Source of the DNA: Dechloromonas sp.
GTDB taxonomy: Bacteria > Pseudomonadota > Gammaproteobacteria > Burkholderiales > Rhodocyclaceae
Assembly: GCA_017302355.1 (NCBI GenBank)
Contig: JAFLDQ010000019.1
Location: 1-32,351, forward strand
Reading direction: 5' to 3'
DNA: 32,351 bases
Below are positions 10,201 to 16,142 of the stretch, piece by piece (position 1 is the first letter of the stretch; every line of letters begins with the position of its first letter). Position numbers and translations under genes: made by a program. Below the pieces are notes generated by a model that did not search any database, had not been told where the DNA came from, and was given only the letters and a program-made list of their open reading frames with translations.

Positions 10201-10379
10201 CGGGTGGTCAGGTTGGCGAGAGCGGATTCGTCGGCGAGGCCGGCCAGCATGCTCTGCCGGAAGCGGCCGTGGGTGCCGGCGCGCAGCGCCAGCGCCGGCT
10301 GGCCGGGGGGCTGGGTTGCATCGACCGGGGTCAGCGGCGTGACGCCGGCGCAGCAGCCGCAGTTGTCGGATGTGCTCAT
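7266..10379 (-). CDS. Second gp6/gpJ-like (TIGR02243-type) baseplate wedge protein carrying an inserted PA14 domain
   Basis: 1037 residues, starting in an ATGA overlap with the previous wedge gene. The N-terminus has a Cys-Gly-Cys-Cys cluster (residues 7-10). A region near 60-115 reads Asp-Pro-Ala-Ile-Ala-Leu-Leu-Asp-Ser-Trp-Ala, then Phe-Tyr-Gln-Glu-Arg-Ile and Asn-Tyr-Leu-Gly-Thr-Ala-Thr-Glu-Arg-Arg-Ser. This is the signature of the large 'putative baseplate assembly protein' family. Residues about 332-470 are a PA14 domain, shown by Gly-Leu-Leu-Gly-Gln-Tyr-Tyr, Asp-Asp-Gly-Leu-Arg-Leu-Trp-Ile-Asp and the His-Asp-Ile-Arg-Leu-Glu-Tyr-Tyr-Glu strand. The baseplate-J-like part resumes afterwards to the C-terminus. 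PA14 domains usually bind carbohydrates or mediate adhesion. The paralogue just upstream has no such insert. Confidence 0.85.
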   Translation of the reverse strand: MSTSDNCGCCAGVTPLTPVDATQPPGQPALALRAGTHGRFRQSMLAGLADESALANLTTRASDDPAIALLDSWAAVLDVLGFYQERIGNENYLGTATERRSVLELARAIGYELHPGVAASTWLAFTLETAPGAPLETRIDIGARAQSVPGQDETAQTFETLEAIDAKARWNALPVLAAEAAPPRMGLHTIYLAGTATRLQAGDALLVIGDERTKDPGNENWDFRRVARLREVLPADPSDPKDAGYTVVTLDRGLGKPWHGVHPARANPRCHALRARAHLFGHNAPDWRAMPASLRATYLGLADEAPPPIGQHPEWPGFTLADISDPPAGSGSGLLGQYYRGKGFRELRLSRTDAMVNFDWGAGSPDPSVPADQFSVRWSGWIQPPVTGQFTFFVTADDGLRLWIDNRLIIDFWIDQGATERSGTASLRADHKHDIRLEYYENGGSATCRLAWSGPGVSKAVVPAARLYPRDVHTVHLDASYPKWLAGGWAVLSIPNYEEVYRIVATEDDARADFAVSATATRLTLSGENLRDTFNNRVRSTTAFGQSEPLDWATRPLSGFMQGHLIDLAGYEPDLPAGRWLAVSGLVLADLPANTRARSRLAKGDALASIRIGRDRQTADLEFEDFSRLTVALAPAADVVRIQHNDSGNGRTQLLLASDLTHAYLPASVRINANLAPASAGDSKQMRIQPEPLGTGDGSRSLQRFNLRQGPLTYITAATPSGTASTLEIRVDGLLWPEAPRFTAPGPGERAYTVKLDENGSATVQFGDGTHGTRLPTGGNVEARYRVGLGTAGNVGAEQISMLLSRPPGLKAVTNPVAASGGTDAEAGDEARRNAPLRVRTLDRIVSLRDFEDFAAAFTGIGKAQAVWLWDGERRMVHLTVAGTGGAPLDPNAALYRNLLAAIDSARPPYQPLRVSPGRDLRFGLTAGLWIAPEYAPERVLAAAGKALAAAFGFAARAFGQPVTGSEVLAALQGVAGVVGADLDRLIQVESGLTVRTANGPDGSIPALSARWQGNSLQPADLLLLDPAAVTLTERTP

Positions 10380-12832
10380 GATCCGCCCTCCACGATAAAG
10401 CCGATCTGGCCGTTTTCAGGGAAATTGCGGTCGCCGTCGGCACGCAGGACTTCAAGCTGCGAAGCGGTGATGACACCGGCCGCCAGTTCGCCCTTGGCGC
10501 TGCGCCCCCAGCGCTGGAAGCGGCGGATGTCGACCGAGGCGACACCGGCCACGGCCATGGCCCTGGCGACGACGGCGGACAGATAGAGCGGCGTGCCGAA
10601 GGTGAAGCCGTCGGGGTGGAAGAAGCCGGGCCGGCCATGGCGGTCGACACTGGCGGTGAAGGCTTCGAGCAACGTGGCCTTGACGTCGGCGGCGAAATAG
10701 CCCGCGGCGACGCAGATTTGCAGCTGGATATCGAGCGGGACGCGCACCGGGTCGGCGAACTCGAAGTCGTAGCCGGCCAGCCGGAAGCGTTCGAGGAAGG
10801 CGCGCATGGTCGCCTTGAAATCGGCATCGACCGGCTTGCCTTCACGGCGGTCGAGCATCAGGAAAACGGTGTACCAGGAGCCGGTCCACCGCAGGCGGGC
10901 GGCGGCGCGCTGCACGTCGGGGTGGCGCTCGGCGGCGCGGGCGTAGTCGTCGGTGGTGACGGCGCGCTCCTGCGTACGGAAGGCTTCCGGGGCGTTGAGG
11001 CGGATGGCGTCGAGCGTTTCCGGATCGGCGCCGCCCTGGGCCGGTAGCGGGTTGCGCAGGCTTCTGATGCCGAGCATCAGGCTGGCATCGTCGCTGATCA
11101 GCGCGCTGATGGTTTCGGCGCCGACGTTGCCTCCCGGTCCGCCGCCCAGCCTGAAGCGGGCAAGCAGGCGTTGGCCGGTGATCGGCGCGGCGCCGAACTG
11201 GTTGTCGCCGAAACGCAGCCAGGCGCTGCCGTCGTTTTCGGTTTCGACGACAAATTCGCGGGCGAAGCGTTCGCTGCCGAGCAGGTCGCGTTGCGGCGTC
11301 CACGGCGTTTCATCGGGGTCGGGCTGCTCGCCGAACAGGCTGGAGTCGTCGGCCAGCAGCATCATGCCGGCCGGGCGGGCCCGGCGCGGCTCCTGCATCA
11401 GCACGCGGCTGGCCGAGAGCGGCTGCCGGCCGTCGGTCGCCACGTCGTGATCGTAGGGCTCGGCGAAAGCCAGGCCGGATTCCCGCAGGCGCGGCCGGTA
11501 GGGCAGGCGCAGGGCAGCGCTGCCGCCATCGCCCGCCTCGGGCGGTTCCATCGTCTGCCAGGGCCGGGTCAGGCCGTGGTCGGCCAGCACGACATTGCCG
11601 CGGGCGACGGCGATGGCCTGCTTGACGAGGGCGCCGCCGACCTCGAATTCGTGGCTGACGCAGAGCGGGAAAGGCAGCGCATCCTCGGCGTGCCAGTTGA
11701 TGAGCAGCAGGTCGGTGTTGGTCAGGTCGTCGTGGCCGGGGCTGACGGCGGTCAGGCGAACCGGGTGGCGGTGGCTGGCGTCGAGATCGGCGGCCTTGCC
11801 GGTCGCCGGGCTCAGGATTTCCTCGAAGATCAGCACCTCGCCGACGGCCAGCGCCAACGCCGGCGTATTGACCAGCGCCGCCGCCGTCGTGCCGCGCGGC
11901 AGGCAACAGGCCGGGTCGGCGAAGTCATGGATGGCGATGCGGCTGTGGGCGGCGTGCAGCACCTGGTCGTGCAGGGTCTCGAAAACGCCGATGCCGGGCA
12001 GCGGCAACTGTTCGAGCAGGTCACTGCGGCGGACCGGGGCGCCGGCGCCGGCCGCCGCCAGCAGCGCGGTGCCGGCCGGGACGGTTTTTGCCTCGGCAGC
12101 GGCGTCGACCGCAGCAGTCACGAAAACCCGGGCGTTGCAGCCGTCGTGCAGCGGGTAGTCGAGCAGCCGGGCGTGGCGGCGCAACGAGGTGCGGCGGCGG
12201 GCGGTGCCGAGATAGGCCTCGGTGGCCGCCGCATCCTGCGCGTAAGAAAGATGGTCGCCGACATAGGCCAGCGTCTCGACGAGCGCCACCGTGAAGTCGG
12301 CCGGGCTGCGTTCGGCAAAGCCGGGTATCAGTTGCGACATGCGGTCGAGCATGAGGCGGCGGAAACTGTCGTAATCCTTGGCCAGATAGTCGAGGCGCGG
12401 TTCCGGCGGGGTGGCCGGCGGGCAGTCGTGGAGGTCGGCGCAGTCGAATTCGGAAGGGCAGCCGGCCTTGAAATTGATGCGGATGGTGGACAGGCAGATG
12501 TCGAAGCCGGGGGCCGGCGCTTCGGGGTCGGCCGGGTCGATGAGGCTCAGCGTGTACCACGAGAAATCACCGGCCTGTTCGACCTTGATCCGGATTTCGC
12601 GGCCGTTGATGACCGGCTCGGCAGCCAGCGCGATGCCGGTGATGCGGACGCCGCCGTCGATACGAACGTTGGCGCGGGCGATGCCGCTGACCGGATGGAC
12701 GCAGACGATGCGCAGGCTGCGCTGGTCGAGCGAGGTGATTTCGACGAAATCGACGCCATTCTTGCCGACCGGATTCTGGTCGCGCAGCAGTTGCAGGCGG
12801 CGCGGGTTGTCGCTGCGGAACTGGCGGTTCAT
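10376..12832 (-). CDS. gp6/gpJ-like (Afp11/TIGR02243-type) baseplate wedge assembly protein
   Basis: 818 residues. The ATG at 12832 overlaps the gp25 stop as ATGA, which decides against a longer in-frame start. The first 150 residues form a beta-rich domain. From about residue 135 it carries the family core Leu-Asp-Tyr-Leu-Ala-Lys-Asp-Tyr-Asp-Ser-Phe-Arg, then Ala-Asp-Phe-Thr-Val-Ala-Leu-Val-Glu and Tyr-Leu-Gly-Thr-Ala-Arg-Arg-Arg-Thr-Ser, with baseplate-J-like sequence in the C-terminal 300 residues. In T4 and PVC the equivalent (gp6/Pvc11) forms the wedge ring around the hub together with gp25 and gp7. The gene lies directly after gp25 and before its PA14-bearing paralogue, the conserved order for this module. 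Annotation as a wedge protein is firm; the exact stoichiometry with the paralogue is unknown. Confidence 0.87.
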   Translation of the reverse strand: MNRQFRSDNPRRLQLLRDQNPVGKNGVDFVEITSLDQRSLRIVCVHPVSGIARANVRIDGGVRITGIALAAEPVINGREIRIKVEQAGDFSWYTLSLIDPADPEAPAPGFDICLSTIRINFKAGCPSEFDCADLHDCPPATPPEPRLDYLAKDYDSFRRLMLDRMSQLIPGFAERSPADFTVALVETLAYVGDHLSYAQDAAATEAYLGTARRRTSLRRHARLLDYPLHDGCNARVFVTAAVDAAAEAKTVPAGTALLAAAGAGAPVRRSDLLEQLPLPGIGVFETLHDQVLHAAHSRIAIHDFADPACCLPRGTTAAALVNTPALALAVGEVLIFEEILSPATGKAADLDASHRHPVRLTAVSPGHDDLTNTDLLLINWHAEDALPFPLCVSHEFEVGGALVKQAIAVARGNVVLADHGLTRPWQTMEPPEAGDGGSAALRLPYRPRLRESGLAFAEPYDHDVATDGRQPLSASRVLMQEPRRARPAGMMLLADDSSLFGEQPDPDETPWTPQRDLLGSERFAREFVVETENDGSAWLRFGDNQFGAAPITGQRLLARFRLGGGPGGNVGAETISALISDDASLMLGIRSLRNPLPAQGGADPETLDAIRLNAPEAFRTQERAVTTDDYARAAERHPDVQRAAARLRWTGSWYTVFLMLDRREGKPVDADFKATMRAFLERFRLAGYDFEFADPVRVPLDIQLQICVAAGYFAADVKATLLEAFTASVDRHGRPGFFHPDGFTFGTPLYLSAVVARAMAVAGVASVDIRRFQRWGRSAKGELAAGVITASQLEVLRADGDRNFPENGQIGFIVEGGS

Positions 12833-13188
12833 GGCGTCCCCCGGGTGAAGCGGGTCAGCCGGCGTTCCTGGCCGCGCCTGACGACATATTGGACATCGAC
12901 GGCGAGCGTGCCTTCGTCGTGCTCGACATTGACGCCTTCGACCACGATGCGGTCGCCCAGCCATTGCTGCAGGGCGCTGTGCACCGTCATCTGGATGGCC
13001 GCAGCCAGCGTGTCGCTGTTCGGCGCGAAGACCAGCTGCAGCAGGCCGCAGCCGAAATCGGGCCGATTGACGCGTTCGCCGGGGATGGTGAACAGCACCT
13101 GTTCGATCATGTCGCGCAGATGGGCGTCGCTGCCGGCCTCGCCGCTGCGCCCGCGCTGGTCGGGCTGGAAGGGGAAGTGGAGCGCCAT
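12829..13188 (-). CDS. gp25/GPW-like baseplate wedge protein (Afp9-like)
   Basis: 119 residues, the normal size for gp25-type proteins. It starts one base after the stop of the PAAR-like gene (TGA-C-ATG). The motif Met-Ile-Glu-Gln-Val-Leu-Phe-Thr-Ile-Pro-Gly-Glu-Arg-Val-Asn-Arg-Pro-Asp-Phe-Gly around residues 27-46 is the diagnostic gp25/TssE signature, including the Glu-Arg pair and Pro-Asp-Phe-Gly. The C-terminal part is the expected beta-hairpin region (Val-Glu-His-Asp-Glu-Gly-Thr-Leu). It nucleates sheath polymerisation by offering a sheath-like handshake strand at the baseplate (established for T4 gp25 and T6SS TssE). Its position between the tip and the gp6-like protein is conserved. 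Confidence 0.93.
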   Translation of the reverse strand: MALHFPFQPDQRGRSGEAGSDAHLRDMIEQVLFTIPGERVNRPDFGCGLLQLVFAPNSDTLAAAIQMTVHSALQQWLGDRIVVEGVNVEHDEGTLAVDVQYVVRRGQERRLTRFTRGTP

Positions 13189-13189
13189 G

Positions 13190-13513
13190 TCACATTCCCA
13201 CCACGCGCGTCTGCGTCACGGCGGCCGTCATCGGCGTGCCGGTCGGCGCGCATATCGACGGCGAGGCCTGGAGCAGGGCGGGCTGGCCGCCGATCAGTAC
13301 CCGCGTTGCGCCCATGAGCCACTGGCCGGTGACGCAGGGGCCGTTGCCGGCGCTGGGCGGCGGCATGGCGCAGCCGGCGATCATGTAGGGCGCGCCGAGC
13401 GTCGCCGCCGGCTGGCCGGAGAGCAGCACGCGCGGGTTGGGCGCGCTGGGCGTGGCCTGGCCGCCGTGGGCACAGAGGACGGTGGCGCCGAGGTGAAGCA
13501 GGAAACCGGGCAT
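13190..13513 (-). CDS. PAAR-like spike tip protein (Afp10-like)
   Basis: 107 residues. The start is supported by AAGGAGA seven bases upstream. The chain is rich in Gly/Pro/Ala with short strands. It carries Cys-14-Ala-His-16-Gly-Gly near the N-terminus, then Cys-48, Cys-60 and Cys-88, with repeated Gly-Gln-Pro-Ala turns. This is the pattern of PAAR/PAAR-like cones that coordinate a metal and cap the gp5/VgrG trimer. The metal ligands here cannot be fixed from sequence alone. It follows the spike gene after a 29-base gap, one of the few non-overlapping junctions, so it may be translated independently. Placement between spike and gp25 matches Afp/PVC gene order. Confidence 0.85.
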   Translation of the reverse strand: MPGFLLHLGATVLCAHGGQATPSAPNPRVLLSGQPAATLGAPYMIAGCAMPPPSAGNGPCVTGQWLMGATRVLIGGQPALLQASPSICAPTGTPMTAAVTQTRVVGM

Positions 13514-13520
13514 GGTCGTC

Positions 13521-13527
13521 TCTCCTT
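13521..13527 (-). promoter_or_regulatory. Ribosome binding site of the PAAR-like tip gene
   Basis: AAGGAGA on the minus strand, seven bases before the ATG at 13513, in a 29-base gap after the spike gene. Most junctions in this array are overlaps without such a site. Confidence 0.65.
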
Positions 13528-13542
13528 GTTGTTCAGATTCGT

Positions 13543-14058
13543 TCAGATCACCGTCAGGGCGCCGCCGTTGATGTTCACCGTCGGACCGGTGAGCATGATG
13601 GTGGCGCCCTGGCCGTTGGAAATGGTGATGCCGATTTCGCTGATCGAAATCATCGCCCCGGTCATCGTCTTGAGCAGGATGCCGCCGGTCGGACCGGGCA
13701 GGTCGGAGATCATCAGCGTGTTCTGGTTGCCGGTCTGCAGGACGATGCTCGGCGACACCGGCAGGCCGGCCAGGGCAAGGGCCGGCACCTCGGCGGCCGA
13801 GCCCCAGAAGCCGCCGACCCAGATCGGGTAATCGGCGTCGCCCTGCTCGAACTCGACCCAGACGCCGGCGCCGATCGTGGGCTGGACAAAGACGCCGCTC
13901 TGGATGCCGGCGAAGGGCACGCAGGGCATGGCCCACGACGACAGCGTCGGGCCGAGCACGTCGGGCACCTGGACCTGGATGCGGCCCATCTGCATGGGGT
14001 CGACGTTGTTGAGGACGACGCCGCGGAACTTGCCGTAATGGCGCGTTTTCTCGGTCAT
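13543..14058 (-). CDS. gp5/gpV-like central spike protein with OB fold (Afp8 C-terminal half equivalent)
   Basis: 171 residues, starting in an ATGA overlap with the hub gene. Residues about 8-85 are the gp5/gpV OB-fold: Gly-Lys-Phe-Arg-Gly-Val-Val-Leu-Asn-Asn, Met-Gly-Arg-Ile-Gln-Val-Gln-Val-Pro, Gly-Ala-Gly-Val-Trp-Val-Glu-Phe-Glu-Gln-Gly-Asp and Pro-Ile-Trp-Val-Gly-Gly-Phe-Trp-Gly. The C-terminal 80 residues are strand-rich with Thr/Ile/Gly repeats and should form a short trimeric beta-helix that carries the PAAR tip. There is no lysozyme domain, as expected for injection systems that are not phages. In PVC/Afp the hub (gp27-like) and spike (gp5-like) parts are one VgrG-like protein. Here they are two overlapping genes. 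Confidence 0.9.
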   Translation of the reverse strand: MTEKTRHYGKFRGVVLNNVDPMQMGRIQVQVPDVLGPTLSSWAMPCVPFAGIQSGVFVQPTIGAGVWVEFEQGDADYPIWVGGFWGSAAEVPALALAGLPVSPSIVLQTGNQNTLMISDLPGPTGGILLKTMTGAMISISEIGITISNGQGATIMLTGPTVNINGGALTVI

Positions 14059-15182
14059 GCCGGCACCATGGGTAGGGTTGAGATCAGGCCGTTGCGGGCC
14101 AGCGAGAAGCTCTGCTTGAATTCGCCGGCCTTGAGCTTGCTGGTCACTTTCTTGACGTAGTAAAGGCCGTCGAAGGACAGGCCGGCGCCACGCACGCCGA
14201 CCAGCTGGCGGGATTTCAGGACGTGGCCGTAGCGCAGCACGTCAAGGCTGCCGTCGCCGGTCACCGCGTCGGCCGACGAGCCGGCGGCAGCGGCCAGTCC
14301 CTTGCCGAGGGCGGCGATGGGGGACAGCTTGGCCGTTTCCTTCAGCAGCTTGACACTCTTGGGCAGCGGCGGGATGAGGCCGAGTGGCGGGTTGGCCAAG
14401 CTGACGTCGGGCACCGGCAGCGGAATCGGGAACTTGGTGATCGGGTTCTGAATGAAGACGATGGGAATTTCGGCCCCGGACTGGTTGACCGCGAAAGACA
14501 GCGTTTCCACGTTGCTGTGCACGTCCATGCCCAGATTGAGCGCCGGCTGCACCATGCCGATGCGGATTTCCGGGCCCCAGTAGGCGACATTGGCGCCGGG
14601 CGCCGGCCCGGGTTCGATGTAGAAGACATAACCGGCTTCCCTGGCCAATGCGCGGACGTAGGCGAGGTCGGTGCCTTCGTGGGTCGGGATGCGCTCGACC
14701 GGGATGGGCAGGTCCTCGAACAGCGACGGGATGATGAGCGGCAGCATGCCGTACAGGCCGTAGCGGGCGACGATCAGCGCGACGCGGGCGGCCGGCGGCA
14801 TGGCCGGATAGGGCAGGCCGCTCATGTCCTGCTTGTCCATGGCCACCGTCAGGTCTTCGCCGGTGATGGTCAGCCGGCTCTGGCCGGGTTCGTTGGCGCC
14901 GGTGATTTCCTGGCGGGTGATCAGGCCGTCCATCAGGACGGTCGGCAGGCTGTTCAGGGTGGCGACGAGGATGACGCGCAGCCACGGCACCTGGCCACCG
15001 GCGACGAGCAGCAGGGTATGCAGCGGCGAGCGGTTGTCGACGACGAAGCTGAGCTGGAAGCCGCTCGGGCTGTCGGCCGACGAGGTGACTTCGATGCTTT
15101 CCAGTGCGTCCATCAGCGGCTTCGGCGCCGGGATCGGAACGCCCGGGCCGACCAGCAGCGTCAGGTGGATGCCTTTAAGCAC
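14055..15182 (-). CDS. gp27-like baseplate hub protein (gpD/VgrG N-terminal-like)
   Basis: 375 residues from the GTG at 15182. GGAGG lies five bases before this codon and only two before an alternative GTG at 15185. The sequence has the hub pattern: an N-terminal barrel domain (Ser-Ile/Glu-Val-Thr...Phe-Gln-Leu-Ser-Phe), an Ile-Thr-Gly-Glu-Asp-Leu-Thr-Val-Ala-Met-Asp motif near 110-120, a Glu-Gly-Thr-Asp-Leu-Ala-Tyr-Val-Arg-Ala-Leu-Ala segment near 170-182, and a C-terminal Gly-Leu-Tyr-Tyr-Val-Lys-Lys-Val strand. Residues about 255-310 are a Pro/Ala-rich insertion. It forms the trimeric hub joining tube to spike. The gene overlaps the LysM gene by eight bases upstream and the spike gene by four bases downstream. 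Confidence 0.85.
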   Translation of the reverse strand: MLKGIHLTLLVGPGVPIPAPKPLMDALESIEVTSSADSPSGFQLSFVVDNRSPLHTLLLVAGGQVPWLRVILVATLNSLPTVLMDGLITRQEITGANEPGQSRLTITGEDLTVAMDKQDMSGLPYPAMPPAARVALIVARYGLYGMLPLIIPSLFEDLPIPVERIPTHEGTDLAYVRALAREAGYVFYIEPGPAPGANVAYWGPEIRIGMVQPALNLGMDVHSNVETLSFAVNQSGAEIPIVFIQNPITKFPIPLPVPDVSLANPPLGLIPPLPKSVKLLKETAKLSPIAALGKGLAAAAGSSADAVTGDGSLDVLRYGHVLKSRQLVGVRGAGLSFDGLYYVKKVTSKLKAGEFKQSFSLARNGLISTLPMVPA

Positions 15183-15492
15183 CACCGCCTCCGAGGCCGG
15201 CCGGCAGGGTCAGGCGCAGCGTGTCGCCGGGGTGTTCAAGCTCGCTCGGCGCCTGGGCGCCATTGCCGTCGGCGATCCGCCAGTACTGGATCGGGTCGCC
15301 GAGATGCGTCGCGGCCAGCCGGTCGAGGCGGTCGCCGCCCTGCACCTGCACTTCGCCGACCGGGACCAGCGTCGCCGGGTCGGGGATGAAGCGGCGGCGC
15401 AGGTAGACGATCTTCTCGCCATCCGGGCCGGTCAGTTCGGCCGTTGGAATGCCGGCGTAACGGCTGTTGGGGGGGAAGCGTTCGATGCTCAT
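15175..15492 (-). CDS. LysM-domain baseplate adaptor (C-terminal part of a Pvc7/Afp7-like protein as a separate gene)
   Basis: 105 residues, starting in an ATGA overlap with the preceding gene. The first 45 residues are strand-rich (Tyr-Leu-Arg-Arg-Arg-Phe-Ile-Pro). Residues about 48-98 are LysM-like: Val-Gln-Gly-Gly-Asp-Arg-Leu-Asp-Arg-Leu-Ala, then Leu-Gly-Asp-Pro-Ile-Gln-Tyr-Trp-Arg-Ile-Ala-Asp and a final Pro-Gly-Asp-Thr-Leu-Arg-Leu. In T4 gp53 and PVC Pvc7 a LysM-like domain clamps the wedge to the hub or tube, so a structural role is likelier than peptidoglycan binding. The C-terminus ends in a Gly run. Here the LysM module is separate from the tube-like module encoded just before it. 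Confidence 0.85.
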   Translation of the reverse strand: MSIERFPPNSRYAGIPTAELTGPDGEKIVYLRRRFIPDPATLVPVGEVQVQGGDRLDRLAATHLGDPIQYWRIADGNGAQAPSELEHPGDTLRLTLPAGLGGGGA

Positions 15493-16142
15493 GGCAGTCC
15501 ACTCAATCCCAGCGAGGCAAGGCTGCCGAGGCCGGCATCGGCCGCCAGGCGTTCCTTGCGCTGCTGATAAACCATATAAAGATGCCCGCCCTTGTCGTTG
15601 AAGCCGAGGTCGCCGACGTGGAGGACCTTGAGGCTCAGCGAAACCTTGGCGCGGATGGGGTTCAGCGTGCTGTCGAAGGCCTCTTCGGTGACCGAAAAAT
15701 CGGTGATGCGCACCGGCACGACGCGCTCCTTGCTCCACACGAACAAGGTCAGCGGCGCCACCGTCGGGGCGATTTCCAGGGTGCCGAGGCCGAGCAGCGT
15801 GTTGTTCTGGATCAGGGTATCGCTTTCGGGGTAGACGATGGTTTCCAGCGCCGCCAGTTGCGGGTGGATGCCGGAGGAAACGGTCTTCGGGTGCTGGTCG
15901 GGGAATTCGAGCTGGTCGGTGGCGTCGATTTCGGCGTCGAGCTTGAAGGTTTCGGTGGGCGGCCCCTTGAGACGCAACGGCTCGGAGAACGGGCCACTGT
16001 GTTCGGTGGCCTGCGGCTGCAACGTCCGGGTCAGGGTTTCCGGGTTGTATTGCAGCGAAATCACGCGCTGCACGGCACCGCTGGCCGGATCGATCAGGAT
16101 CAGGCCGCCGCGCAGCAGACCGGAGGAGAGTGGGCCGCTCAT
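15489..16142 (-). CDS. CIS_tube-like baseplate/adaptor protein (Afp7/Pvc7 N-terminal-like)
   Basis: 217 residues. The start at 16142 is set by an ATGA overlap with the eCIS-core gene before it; a longer in-frame extension exists but lies inside that gene. Typical features are Ile-Ser-Leu-Gln-Tyr-Asn-Pro-Glu-Thr-Leu near residues 28-37, Pro-Pro-Thr-Glu-Thr-Phe-Lys-Leu-Asp near 61-69, and Leu-Phe-Val-Trp-Ser-Lys-Glu-Arg and Pro-Ile-Arg-Ala-Lys-Val-Ser-Leu-Ser-Leu in the second half. These match the N-terminal 'CIS tube protein' domain found in Afp7/Pvc7-like proteins, which adapts the tube to the hub. The LysM domain that normally follows is encoded by the next gene. Family assignment is from memory of these motifs. 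Confidence 0.75.
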   Translation of the reverse strand: MSGPLSSGLLRGGLILIDPASGAVQRVISLQYNPETLTRTLQPQATEHSGPFSEPLRLKGPPTETFKLDAEIDATDQLEFPDQHPKTVSSGIHPQLAALETIVYPESDTLIQNNTLLGLGTLEIAPTVAPLTLFVWSKERVVPVRITDFSVTEEAFDSTLNPIRAKVSLSLKVLHVGDLGFNDKGGHLYMVYQQRKERLAADAGLGSLASLGLSGLP

